Source of the DNA: Tamarix chinensis
Lineage: Eukaryota > Streptophyta > Magnoliopsida > Caryophyllales > Tamaricaceae
Reading direction: 5' to 3'
Assembly (NCBI GenBank): GCA_030549775.1
Contig: CM060175.1
Span: 32,653,262 to 32,717,261, forward strand
Length of the DNA stretch: 64,000 bases
In this document: positions 50,967 through 61,335 of the stretch, in pieces
Position numbering within the stretch: position 1 is the stretch's first letter
Layout: the number at the start of each line of letters is the position of its first letter
Notes under the pieces: model-generated
What the model was told of the DNA's origin: nothing
Database searches by the model: none
What the model saw: the letters and a program-made list of their open reading frames with translations, nothing else
Position numbers and translations under genes: made by a program

Positions 50967-53900
50967 ATAGTTATAATTAAATACATATATCTAGAATAAC
51001 AAAAAAATATTATCTATTTAATAATTAGCATGCAATCCTTATTACCTCATTATGAATTAGCAACTTTTTAAATAATTTGCTTTCATTTTCCAATAAAAAA
51101 GATATGATTTAATACCAACTTTTGAATTCATACGATTATAAATTACTCAAGATATTTATTACTATTTATCTCATCTATAGTCAGTGTTATAGATTAGTTT
51201 TCGACCTTTCAAATGAAAATGAAAATTCTAAAACATACTCTAAAGTTTTGCTAGTATTGTGGATAATTGTAATCTTTTTTTCTAAATTAATTACAAAATT
51301 ATTTTAATAATTCACCTTCTCAATTTAATAAAATACATGATCCATAGATATTCTGTATGTTCATCCCATCATAAATGCTTGAAAACCTATTATTATAGCT
51401 CATATCAGATTTTGGGCTATAAATATTTTTCATTATAAGCATGTGATTTTTTTTGTCATCTATTAATAAATTGAGCATCTTAAGGCTGGAGATGATAAAT
51501 GATGTACAAAACAATGTATTGTATTATACAAATAATTTGTATATACATGTGAGAACCTAAATTCCTTAACACAAAATTTATCTTTTATCAAACCAATAAA
51601 TGTTTATTTGTGATCAAAAAAACTTTGGTTTGTATTAATTTCGATTATGGACTCATTTCAAATGAACATTGTGTGTACTATGGTCTTAGGTTGAAACTTG
51701 TTTGAATTAACAAATTTTACCATAACTACATAGTTAAAATATTATATGGCATATTTTTTGCTTTAAAAGTGTCTTACCTCTTTTGACTAATGCTTTGGAT
51801 TTTGTTTAGCTATCTCTAGTGCTTTATTAAACCCAACTTTCATTTATTTTATGTTTTATTTGTTAGAAGTTCATCAAGTCCTCCGCAACCTTTAGTGTCT
51901 CATGAGAAATTAGAGAGTGGATGATCTACATACTATTTTAAGTTTTTTCTCCCTCTTGATATACTACCTTTTTTTCCCTTCATCTCATTTCTAATTATTT
52001 GATTATGAATGGTTGGACATAATTCTAAATGTATTAGCTCTGACTTTCTTTCTAAAGGCATATCGTTTGTTATTTGTAGTTCTATAAAGGAGCTTGTAAA
52101 CTGTACTATTTGTAGCCATTATATGCTTATTTGGTCAGATGTAATTTAGCTGAAGAAAACATTTTTCATATAAGTGACCTAAAGATGAAAAAAGGGTGGA
52201 GGAAAGAAGGAAATTGAAATTTTGGGATTTATCTTCTTAGTTATTGTTGGTACCCTTCTCATCTTCCTAGCTTGTTCCAACTTCATCAAGTAGCCCTCTA
52301 TCTTTCATTTTCCACCATCTATTTATCAAGAAACTCTTGGTCATCTCTCCATTACACAACCATTAAACCACATGCACCATCACTCACTCCATCTCTTCTT
52401 TTCGTAGACCCAACCATAATTACTTGAAAAATTAGAATTCAATTCAATTCATACAAATCATTGTCATTGTCATTTTCATCATTCATTATTTTACTTTACA
52501 TCAAATTCCCTTTCCCTCTAAAATTTTCATGATTTTCAACCCCACTGTGTAAGCAACATTTTTGTGTGAAAGATACAAAATTAAATATAGTTGGAGGGTA
52601 GAGAAAAAGTATAATCATATAAACAAAAAATTATAATTATTGTACCCATAGGGATGTACTCTAATGGAATACGTGATGGTCCTAGTAGTAGTACCAATTC
52701 GGGAAGCTACAGGGCCAACGGGTTGATAGGAATGTCCAACTTTCTATCGACTAAGATCCACATGAAGGACCTTCTCATTAGCATGTTTGGCCGCATCACC
52801 ATGAAGATTCACCTTTGCTTGTGCATCCTTGGCTTTCTGTTTCTCTTTGGCTATGGTTTTCTCATCTGATGAACCATGATGTCATAAACCACATAGTATC
52901 ATATAGTTATCTAGACTTTCAATTTCTATCAGAACCCACACATCTACTTTTTTCTTTGTGGCAATGACCATGACCTTCACCCTCTCCTTGGTTGTCATCT
53001 TATTTCTTCCTCTATGTTCCTATTTTAGCTCTTAAATATTATACTTTGATGTTGGGAGGTGTAAGTGGAATTATATAAACTTCGATTGTAGGAGGCTTAT
53101 TTGATACCTTATAGTTTAGGTGGATGGAAAACTGAGATAGTGCATGATTTAGTAGGGCTACTAGGTATAGTGTAAATGAAAATGGTAGAGTGCCCACGGT
53201 ACCACTCAATTCTATTTTAGTTTATACGCTTTCCAAACCACCTTCTTCTCTAGCAAAAATTGACCTCTTGATTTTTTTCCACCACTTTGTGTATGAAAAT
53301 GAGAAGTCTTCTTTCATATATTTTATATTTAGCTTTAATGAGAAGCTTTTTTAGCCTTTTCCTTTAGCTTGCATAAGAAGTTTTATTTTCACCTTTCTCT
53401 CTTCTTTTTTATGTTGGGGAATGGGCTAACTCTTGTAAACAAAGAAACTGTAAGATAAAGTCTGATTTTGTACCTTGATATCACCACAAAATTTGTTTCC
53501 TTTTATTCTTAGCGGTGCGGGGCTTTATTCTTACAACATCAAACATTGGCTATTGATTATTCCAAGAAAATATTAAGGATGGAGGCCACTGATGTTGATA
53601 GAAATAGGTGGAAATAATTGATGTAGTGTATTATACTTTTATGTATAGTATAATATGATGATTCAAAAGCCCCCCACATATTGTCACTAGACTACTTCAT
53701 AAAGTTTTGAGCCATTATATAGTTCCTAGTCCATATCAAGAAGTACCTAATATGTTTATATAATGTAGTTGTGCCATGTGTTAGGTAGTCTCTCGATAAG
53801 TTTGGAGGAGAGCCCATTAATATGAGTATCTTGTGTTTCACAAAAATTTGAGGGGTTTAACAAGGGATTCACTAGTCCGCCTCCTAAATCTATGAACGGC

Positions 53901-55889
53901 AACAAGTCTTGAGATTATGTGATTGCTACTATGGTGTATCTTGGGTGAGCCAATGGTACAAGGCTGTAGTGTTGAGTCTAATGATTCGGTTTAGCCTTTC
54001 ATTGATCCTTCCTGAATGTTTTGATAGCCTTGAGAGCTCCTTATGCTTGATTGGCTCTTCTAAGCTGAGTCCATTTGAGCACTTGAGTTGGCCCTTAGAT
54101 GTTGAGTGGATCCTTGATGCTATGTCCCTACCCTATTATCATCCACAATTTATTTACTATCTTAGATATAGTAGTAGGATAGATGCTCCTAATGTAAGTT
54201 AAGGCTGCAACTAACTTTTTTCTCTGTGAGTTCAGCTTGGGTCCAGTCATTTCATTTGGAGGTTACCCCATGTGGGAACTTGTGCATTTCCTTGGTTTCA
54301 GATGAATGTCTAGTATGCCCAAGGGTTTTTGAGGGCATCAGTATTAGGATCAACGATAATGAATCGGTTGTTGATCTTTATGTTGTTCCTTGGGATGATT
54401 TAGAAGTGGTATTAGAGGAACCATGGTTATTTACGAAGGGTGCCCCCATTTCTAGTTAAGTTGAAAGGTGGGAAAATTCCATCTTATCCTTAGAGGGTCT
54501 TTGACTAGCAAGTTAGAGTTGGTGCTATAGAGCTTCCTCTTTAATGTAGAGGACTATTGACTTGTCAACTTTGGTTTGGAGGGTAGAGTTTCAAAGGTAC
54601 CATGCCACCTTCGAGCTTTTGGACAAGCTCAATCTTCTAGAGGGGTGTAATTTCCAAACCACTTATTAGGAGGCCTAAAAAGGCTTGTTCAAGCATATAT
54701 TATTATAATTTAGCATATAGTAGTAGTTTTATGTTATTAGTTAATTATTAATTGTTAGTTCAGTATCAATTCAGACAATTAGTGATAAGTATTTTTTTTA
54801 ATGTAGATGATAAGGAATCCTTTGGAATGTGTGAGATTATCTTATTTTATATTATTTCGTAATTAATACTTCTAGGCTAAAGTTCTATATTATGTAACTA
54901 GTAATAGATAAAGGCTTAATGCCATGTAATAAGACAAGTTCTATAATTAACAAACTTAGTTCCTTAGCCTTTATCTTATGTTGTCTCTTTCCCTCTTCCC
55001 ATGGGTTACACCAATCTTTCTCCCCATAAGCAACCCCAAACACATTCTTCCTTTTGTTCATTGACTAATTCCATGTATCCTAATCAATGGGTTTGGAGTG
55101 TAGGAACTACTATCGTCCAAGAGGAGGACTAATCCTCCAAATTCCTCCCCAACTGCAACTATGGTAGGATCCTCAGAATGGGACCCTAACATAATACCAT
55201 AGTACTATATTCATGACAATATCCGAACATTATTGGTTACTAGGAGCACAAAAAGGTATTAGCTAACTCACTATCATGGAATTCACATCCATTGTGGGAG
55301 TTTGATAAAAGAAAATCTTTTATCTTTTTTTTTTTTCTGAACCACCATGCCTTCATATGTTGTACAAAATATTAAAAAAGAAATTTCTATTGTGTGATTG
55401 AAGAATAATTCTTATATATCTAATATATAATGACAATTGATAGCTACACCAAAGCCTTATTTTTTTGTTGATGCCCTTATTCAAAATCAAATCAAATAGA
55501 TTTATGCTTTTGATAGTATAAGAGCACATATCAAGTACTGAAGTGCCATATTTTGTATTGGATGAGAATAATATCAAGCTCATTAGAATTTTTATTTTGT
55601 TTATTTTTTATCCTCGCTAGAAACATCATACAATATATTATTTCTTTATGTTTCTTTGATATCCAGGTTTCTTTTATTCATTTTTTTATGCTTTTGCTCA
55701 ACCATCATTGTTTCTTGCAATATAGGAGTATACATTTTTTCCCTTGTTTTAATTTTGATAAAGCTTCCTTTACAGGAATTTGGGGAGGAAAAGGTCAAGG
55801 AAAGTCATTCCAAACTGAACTAATTTTCCAAGCCATGGGAATTGAGCCAGTTATCATGTCAGCTGGTGAATTGGAGTCAGAAAAAGCAG
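43134..55889 (+). CDS. Rubisco activase-like AAA+ ATPase, 5' part of gene (5 exons, 3' end beyond window)
   Basis: The coding segments are 43134-43611, 43731-43816, 48031-48040, 49383-49445 and 55776-55889. They join in frame across GT-AG introns to give about 250 residues. The joined protein has DDLFTGSFLGRD (residues about 148-159), FDYRQKVTRSFEYLQGDYYI (about 164-183), KVPLILG before the ATP site, the Walker A motif GGKGQGKS (about 216-223), and SAGELESEKAG at the visible end. These are landmarks of the Rubisco-activase AAA+ family. FDYRQK and FEYLQGDYYIAP match the activase-like paralogue (AT1G73110 type) better than classical RCA, which I recall as reading LDNMMDGFYIAP there. Such proteins are ATP-driven AAA+ remodellers; the substrate of this paralogue is not established here. 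The first 130 residues are Ser-rich and may include a chloroplast transit peptide (inference). Walker B, sensor and C-terminal parts are not visible before base 64000. An in-frame TAA directly precedes the 43134 ATG. Later in-frame ATGs, for example 43251, could be the true start. No stop or frameshift breaks the visible exons. Confidence 0.85.
43731..43816 (+). CDS. Exon 2 of Rubisco activase-like gene
   Basis: An 86-bp exon following the acceptor TTGTGCAG. It completes the Ser codon and encodes 28 further residues, DIVFDYRQ... to ...YYIAPVFL. It ends in phase 0 at the donor GTTAGT. Intron 1 (43612-43730) is only 119 bp, whereas the following intron 2 is 4.2 kb and transposon-rich. Confidence 0.88.
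45249..45320 (+). repeat. (TTA)n microsatellite
   Basis: About 23 uninterrupted TTA/ATT units, then CATCATTATCATCA. The poly-Tyr frame across it is an artefact. Confidence 0.95.
45549..45579 (+). repeat. (AT)n microsatellite
   Basis: About 15 uninterrupted AT units inside the putative MITE. Confidence 0.9.
45960..47428 (-). pseudogene. Copia gag fragment with primer-binding site, minus, interrupted by a solo LTR
   Basis: On the minus strand, next to the LTR, AGGTATCAGAGCCC (47415-47428) is the primer-binding site complementary to initiator Met-tRNA. Gag reads VVLTGDQQN and AYRLDGR (about 47300-47228). It is broken by a solo LTR and resumes NYPKWSQLVHKLSHLLG, NWDKKDSLVMNWLWNSMIAG, STAKEIWYMV and TEYSNVLQGLWQE (46454 to about 46060), then FVERDHTYDSLANLN after a frameshift. 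These are Copia gag landmarks (NYxxWSQ, LTAKEIW, VTEY, LWQE). Stops and frameshifts make it non-functional, and pol is absent. Confidence 0.8.
46455..47227 (-). mobile_element. 773-bp solo LTR of a different Copia-type element inside gag
   Basis: On the minus strand it begins TGTGTATTTTGC and ends CCCGAGCCCTTTCA. The target duplication is AGAAC/AGAAA, splitting the gag ...LDGR|NYPKWSQ codons. It contains a TATAAATA-like box (TATAAATACTTGC), and CATCCCGTGGTTTTTACTCT followed by GGGGTTTTCCACGTATAAAT, the conserved R/U5 signature of many plant Copia LTRs. The ORFs within it (46366-46686, 46803-47087) are non-coding LTR sequence. Confidence 0.75.
47429..47706 (-). mobile_element. 278-bp 5' LTR of the Copia fragment
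   Basis: On the minus strand it reads TGTTAAGATATGGAATTATT... to ...GCTCTCTATTCTTCACA and is directly followed by the Met-tRNA primer-binding site. TG...CA ends are intact. It contains TAGTTTCTTATTTTTAGGAG and related short repeats. The partner LTR is not in the window, so this is the 5' part of a truncated element. Confidence 0.75.
48031..48040 (+). CDS. Exon 3: 10-nt microexon (Asp-Lys-Val + 1 nt)
   Basis: GATAAAGTTG sits between a strong acceptor (polypyrimidine run then CATGTGGCAG) and a consensus donor GTAAGT. It supplies Asp-Lys-Val and the first base of the next Val. Exon 2 ends ...APVFL and exon 4 begins VCHIVKNY. Without these 10 nt the reading frame is lost and the conserved (M/L)DKVV link of the family is missing. 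The flanking introns are 4214 bp and 1342 bp. Confidence 0.85.
48041..49382 (+). other. Intron 3 (1.3 kb)
   Basis: AT-rich sequence between the microexon and exon 4. It includes a run of CAT/ATC-rich sequence near 48575-48660. No repeat family of the window and no coding similarity were recognised. Confidence 0.7.
49383..49445 (+). CDS. Exon 4 of Rubisco activase-like gene
   Basis: A 63-bp exon after the acceptor TTTTTATGCAG. It completes the split Val codon, encodes CHIVKNYIAHLLNTKVPLIL and ends with the first base of a Gly codon at the donor GTAAAT. KVPLILGIWGG is the strand leading into the P-loop in Rubisco-activase proteins. Confidence 0.88.
50922..50965 (+). repeat. (ATT)n microsatellite in intron 4
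   Basis: About 14 uninterrupted ATT units. Confidence 0.95.
52654..52869 (+). other. Short open frame, unrecognised
   Basis: Seventy-one codons: a Ser/Gly-rich start, KIHMKDLLISMFGRITMK, and a hydrophobic tail IHLCLCILGFLFLFGYGFLI that could be one membrane segment. It has no homology I can name and lies in an intron. Probably incidental or a decayed repeat. Confidence 0.15.
53905..54460 (+). pseudogene. Ty3/gypsy-type gag/protease remnant in intron 4
   Basis: The frame at 54226-54459 encodes a C-terminal retropepsin pattern: LEVTPCGNLC, VFEGISIRINDNESVVDLYV, VPWDDLEVVLEEPWLFTKGA. The typical Ty3 pattern is (V)xIQGxxFxVDLYVLPLxGxDVVLGxxWLxxLGPI. The active-site DSG is not visible. The preceding frame at 53909-54202 (QWYKAVVLSLMIRFSLS, FDSLESSLCLIGSSKLSPFE) may be gag-like but is weaker. 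Stops separate the parts. Confidence 0.5.
55776..55889 (+). CDS. Exon 5: Walker A exon of Rubisco activase-like gene
   Basis: A 114-bp exon after the acceptor TTCCTTTACAG. It completes Gly, then encodes IWGGKGQGKSFQTELIF and on to SAGELESEKA plus the first base of the next Gly codon. The donor is G|GTATTATG. GGKGQGKS is the nucleotide-binding P-loop. The next conserved segment of the family (EPGRLIR...) was searched for by eye to 64000 and not found, so intron 5 exceeds 8.1 kb or the gene is broken beyond here. Confidence 0.88.
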
Positions 55890-56218
55890 GTATTATGAAT
55901 CCATATTTTCCTTTTCCTTCTTTTTGGTCTGAACTCCAATAGGGTCAGTTTCCCATAATTAGTTAGTTTTCCTTAGGATATTTCCTGCTAAGTTTGTTTC
56001 AAATTAAGGATATTTAGTTTCCAAATATTTGTATTAGCTTTTAAATTATCTCTATTAGCTTCTGTTGTTGATCGGCGTCTTATTTCATTTGCTTGATTAC
56101 TGCAACCAAGATTTTTAGCAAGTGTAAGTTTTTGATAGACCATAGTTGACTTATTTTGTCTATTTTGTTCGTGAGTATTGATGTGTATGGGAAACAACTT
56201 TGATCAGGCTAAATATGA

Positions 56219-56585
56219 GGTGGATTAGGGCAATTACCATAGGAAAAAGAAATGGACGTTAAAGAGGAAGAAAATATGGATTTAAGTACCCATTGAATTT
56301 ATATACTCATAATCACCATCCAAGGTATTTAAATCTTAGAATAAAGAAGGTAAGCTTTTGTGGATAAAATTTAATCGAACTTTTCACTTAAGTTTGAAGT
56401 TGCATCTCACAAAGAGAGAGGAAAATAAGGGGCAACCAAAATCTTACCTTCTTTATTTTAAGAGTTAAATACTTTAAATGGTGATTGTGAGTATATGAAT
56501 TTAAGGGGTACTTAAGTTCATATTTTCCTCCTCTTCAACATTCACTTCTTATTTTTATTTTCGGTAGTAATTACCCTAATCCACC
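56219..56585. mobile_element. Foldback MITE with TIRs of about 150 bp
   Basis: The left end GGTGGATTAGGGCAATTACC is the near-perfect complement of the right end GGTAGTAATTACCCTAATCC then ACC. Pairing continues inward through AAATATGGATTTAAGTACCC, TATACTCATAATCACCAT and AAAGAAGGTAAG. An unpaired centre of about 90 bp contains AGTTTGAAGTTGCATCTCAC. No target duplication could be fixed, so the superfamily is open. Confidence 0.7.
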
Positions 56586-56846
56586 ATCTTCTTTAGTATG
56601 ACCTAGTTTGTTTTTATAGGCATCAAATTGTTATTAAAGCTCAAGGTTGGTAAATTGGGTCATATATTTTTATTCTTCACGTTTTTGTTCGCTTCCAGCA
56701 TATACCATCATGTTTTTAATCATTATTTTCACCATTTTTGGTCATCCCACTCCTCCAAACGTAGACATCTGCCTTTGGCCTTCGTTCACTCCCATTTAGC
56801 CCCATTTTCACTTACCATCTTCTAAAGTTACGAAAGTCCAAAAAAA

Positions 56847-57083
56847 ATGATAAAAAATAAAATGGGAAGAGCAACTTCATATGATAGAAGAGTAAATGCT
56901 TTGAGCCCTAAAGATATGAGAAAAATTTGTCTTCTTGATGAAATGAAAACAACAAGGTCAAATCAAGAAAAGGATGATCTAAGTAATTATAGGGCTGAAT
57001 CATCAACAAAGCTTGAACTATGCTATGTGAAGCCTCCACTCAAGAGAGCTAAACAAAGAGTTACCAAGTTCTCAAAGTGTTAA
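56847..57083 (+). other. Unclassified basic open frame beside E11
   Basis: Seventy-eight codons of mixed, Lys/Arg-rich composition (RATSYDRRVNALSPKDMRKI, CLLDEMKTTRSNQEKDDLSN, KPPLKRAKQRVTKFSKC). It does not resemble the low-complexity frames of the repeats. It ends 8 bp before the E11 terminus. It could be the tail of a decayed gene or transposon protein. No domain was recognised. Confidence 0.25.
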
Positions 57084-57266
57084 GGCATTGGTGTAACAAT
57101 CCCAATTTATGAACTAGAAATTTTTGTTTGAAGACAATGCTGAAGTGCTTGAAAAGCAAAATCAGGGGATGTTACCGCCGCATCAACCATGAGAATGGTG
57201 TGATCATCACCTAATTCATGCCTGATGCAAAGCTAAATGGAATAATGAATGAAAAGATGCATGCTC

Positions 57267-57329
<63 letters not shown>
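57267..57329 (+). repeat. (AAT)n microsatellite in intron 5
   Basis: About 20 uninterrupted AAT units inside E11. The poly-Asn and poly-Tyr frames across it are artefacts. Confidence 0.95.
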
Positions 57330-57330
<1 letters not shown>

Positions 57331-57521
57331 AGTACTAATGATAACAAAGATGAGAACAATAATACAGATAGGAAGGGTATATGAGTGTACAAAATCCAAA
57401 TATAGGAAATCAAAGTTAAGAGTTTAAATAACTAGAAGAACAAAAGCTTCCTCATGTAATGGGAAAAACTTCTCTAGTGGTTAGCCTAACTCTTAATGAT
57501 GCATATGAAATACAAATTTAA

Positions 57522-57742
57522 TTAGGATAATTACCACCAAAATTAAAAATAGAAATGTAGGTTGAAGAAAAAGAAAATATCAACTTAAGTACCCCTTAAA
57601 TTCATATACTCACATCTACCACTCAAGGTTTCAACTCTTGAGATAAAAGAAGTAAGATTTGAAGAATATAATTAATCAAACTCTTCACTCAAGTTTGTAG
57701 GTGCATCTCACTATAAGGGAGGAAAAAATGAGGCATCTAGAA
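57522..57742 (+). mobile_element. Truncated relative of the foldback MITE
   Basis: It contains GGATAATTACCACCAAAATT, TATCAACTTAAGTACCCCTT, TTCATATACTCACATCTACC and AAGTTTGTAGGTGCATCTCA in the same order as the left arm and centre of the 56219-56585 element. The right arm is missing. Confidence 0.6.
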
Positions 57743-59554
57743 TCTAATCTCATTCATATGTGACTCTAACATTTATAAGAAAATGTTAGGTCCTTTGAGT
57801 TACAAAAATACCACAATGACCTTCTATGGTCTGATTTAGTTACATATTAACTATCTCAAAACTAAAGGGGGCTATTTTGGTTACATCCAAACTAGTATTT
57901 ACAAAATGGGAGTTTAACTAACTAGTTTGATATTTAACTGTGGCAATCAGCCATCATGGTTAGTATGAAAAGTATTTTGACCATCATACCCCCTTTTATT
58001 CCCTGACAATCTGAATTAGACAATTTTCACAAGTTAACTGCTAGAAACATCATTAGGAAGCTAAAGTACAACTAGCCCTTTTGATTGTTGTCCTAATACT
58101 ACAAAAAGGTTATGAATTGCATGCCTTTTCTACCCAAGTCAGATAATAAATTGTCCTTGTTGCTTCATATCCCTTTCCCTATGTTTTTGTGCCAAAGGTG
58201 GCCCAAAAATGTTGGTAAAAAAATGTAGCTAATGGATGCTACAGCTGGTGGTATACATTTTTATTCCAAGGGGTTGCAAATGAGCCATAGAAAATGTACA
58301 TTGTTAACTTTGAGTTTCTTGCAAGTTAAAGCCTGTTGTACTTGAATTTTCCTTAGGATTTCCATGCCAAAAAACTTCGTAAAAAGGGCCCCACACATAA
58401 GTTTTGGCAGGTGATGTGGCAGCTAATGTTGGTTGGCTGATTTTGTTTTTCTTGGCTGCTCGTGCAAGCTAAATTTCGTGGCTTTGTGTTGCACTTGATC
58501 CCAGCTTGGAGAAGCTAAAAAAAATACTATTGGCTTAGTGATATTATGCATGGCTTGTATGATTCAAATGCAACTTGGGTGAAACCTTATTTCAGCATGT
58601 TAATTTTATCTAAATAAGAAGATTATCACGGTCTTTAGATTTAGAACACTTAGTGAATAAATTAGGGATTTAACATTCGAATTTATAAAATAGGTCTCCT
58701 CTTGAATGAATTTGAGCCTAAATATGATCACTTGACACGTGCTTAAGACTATTATCCAATCATCATGATTTTGATATCTAAATTTAAAATGTTGGTTAAT
58801 GCTCCTACATCACTTAAGCATAAATATAAAACTCCAACTCCAAGTAATAACCAACTACAGGCCCACTTCATCACCTTCAACATATTCTAACTATGAATCA
58901 TATTGTAACATCCCCAAAATTCACTCTTGAAAATTTTTTATTTTATTTAAAAGAATTAGCGGAAGTAAAATAATAGATTGTGAATTTTGGGGATATTACC
59001 ACCACACTTAATACCATACCAGTTCACTCCTACCGTTCCAGTAACAAGTGCTAAGGCTAAAAGAGAAAAATACAACTTACGAGAAACTCAAGCCATATTT
59101 AAATTAGAGTAGCGTAAATAACAATTTACAATAATAGAATCCACCAATGATGGTTACAAGAACAAAGATTGCATTTAAACAAGGAATTTAAAAGAGAAAG
59201 AAGGAAACCCTAAAGGTCCGGATAATTTCTTATGCTCTTTCCCGTTTCCCACTTGAATAACACCTGAAAATGGACCCATAAGGGACACTACCCATTGTAT
59301 AGGCAGGGGCCCCACAAATGGAACCTTTTAATACTACGATATTGAGTAACCCTTTAAAACACACTTAAAAGCAAGCTTGCAATGCAACATATATTACAAA
59401 AACTATATACATATATAATGAGATATGCATACATACCATTCACTACTTAACAAGTCTGTCAAATATTAATAAATCATAATGTACAATCAATACTTCTGGG
59501 ATTTAAGCCCTTAGTCCATTATTATACAATTATCTCTCGGACTTTATATATCCA

Positions 59555-59895
59555 TGTGAGTGCGGGAACCCCACTAATATAGCTAGTGGACTTAGGGCAA
59601 AACGCTCTTGGCCACTATTATTCATCGGTGGACCAGTCTTGTCCTAACTCACATGGTGTTCCACTATAAGTGATTAGTATTTTTTAAAATTTATTCATAT
59701 CCATGATTGGTTTTATTGAGCTCGGGACTCCTACTATTATAGCCAGTGGACCGGAATACATATAAACATCATTCAGGGCAAAACACTCCTAGGCCATTAT
59801 TATATCCAGTGGACCGGTACTCATAAACATCTTCTAGGGCAACATGCTCCTAGGCCACTATTATATTCGGTAGACCGATACTCATATGCATAATT
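59555..59895 (-). repeat. CCACTATTATA/GGTGGACCGG array in E8
   Basis: About five copies of CCACTATTAT...GTGGACCGG with CAGGGCAAAACGCTCCTAGG-like spacers. It sits in the same position relative to the 3' end as in E1 and E2. Confidence 0.8.
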
Positions 59896-60594
59896 CAACT
59901 AGGCCCGGCTATTTAGTCTTTCAATTTCACGATTAGTGTTTTCCCTTTTTGATTATCACAACAATTCCATTTATTTGCCTCGGATGAGAAATCAAGATCC
60001 TGAGACACAAAGGTACACTGGTCTCACTAGTGCATACAAGCTACTCAGTACCCTTCAACCATAAACCTAGGGATGCAAAGGTACTCTGGTCATACTAGTG
60101 CATACAACTACTCAATAGCCTACCGACAAGGACACCTAATATATAAGTATGCATGCCCCCTAAATAGGTCCGTAGAGCTAGATAGGATAAGATGTAGGGT
60201 CTGGCTAGGGCACAAAGGCACACCATCAAATACTAGAATAATCATAGGCTAAACCATGTCTTTAGGGTAGCGACCCCTAAAGGGCCACCATTCCCAATCT
60301 CGAGGTCTTTCACTTTAAGTATTAGTGTCTTAATTAAGGTGATTACGAAAAACACAACAATTAGATACTTATTCACTTTCAATCGTTCTGATATCATTAG
60401 GTATTTCTTATTCAAACGGTTATCCAAGATAATACAGATGAATCATTAAGGCCATCATAATCTCATCCAATTCTGATTTAGGATTCGTTCTCATAATACT
60501 TACTAATTGTCAAACACCATTGTCTTACTATTCAGTGTTACTTTAGTCTTATTACGAAACTCCATTATCCCATCAACATATTAGATACAAATTA

Positions 60595-61335
60595 CTGATT
60601 TAACCCTTGCTTGGATAATTATTAAGTTATCCCTTCCTTACTTGCCAATTTACCATATTATCCTTCATGTTGAATAATTACCAAATTACCCCTTGTTCGG
60701 TTTGGGTTACCAAGTTATCTCCCATACTTATTAGGTCACCAATCACCCTTCATAATTGTTATACTTATCATATTTCCATTTGGTTGGTTATATTACTAAT
60801 TTCCCTTCTCCTTTGTTATAATTATCAAATTGTCCATTAGTTGGTCAAATTACCAAATTACTCTTCTCTATTATCATAATTATTAATTTACCCTTCTCCG
60901 TTATCATAATTATTAAACTACTCTTTAGTTGGTTAAATTACTAAATTACCCTTCTCCATTATCATAATTACCAAATTGCCCTTTAGTTGGTTAAGTTACT
61001 AAATTGCCCTTTTCCTCCACAATTACCATAATATCCTTTTAATTCCAAAATTACCATTTTACCCCTTACTTCCAAAATTACCATAATACCTTTTACTTGC
61101 AAATTACCATTTTACCCTTTGCCTCCAAAATTACTATTTTACCCTTTGCTTCCAAAATTACCACCCTTTGCTTCCAAAATTACCATTTTGCCCTATACTC
61201 ACAAAATTACCATAATGCCCTTTTACTTGCAAAATTACCGTAATACCCTTTACCTTCAAAATTACCATAATATCATTTTACTTACAATTTACCATTTTTC
61301 CCTTTTATTACACCACTTGTATAAAGTTATCATCA
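60595..61335 (-). repeat. Almost G-free AATTACC...CCCTT minisatellite in E8
   Basis: Third copy of the subfamily-specific array, with units of 28-33 bp. It is shorter than in E1 and E2, so copy number varies between insertions. Confidence 0.8.

Larger units (their letters stand above)
49446..55775 (+). other. Intron 4 (6.3 kb)
   Basis: Mostly AT-rich unique-looking sequence with an ATT microsatellite (50922-50965) and a decayed Ty3-type region around 53.9-54.7 kb. A pyrimidine-rich tract runs up to the acceptor at 55775. Short ORFs inside (for example 52654-52869) show no recognisable domain. Confidence 0.65.

Noticed and set aside
43134..55889. Classical Rubisco activase (RCA)
   Set aside because: The segment before the P-loop (FDYRQK..., FEYLQGDYYIAP, CHIVKNY) differs from the RCA sequence I recall and fits the activase-like paralogue. 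A phylogeny would decide.
57216..57427. Poly-Asn / poly-Tyr frames
   Set aside because: They are created by the AAT microsatellite; the same applies to 45183-45428.
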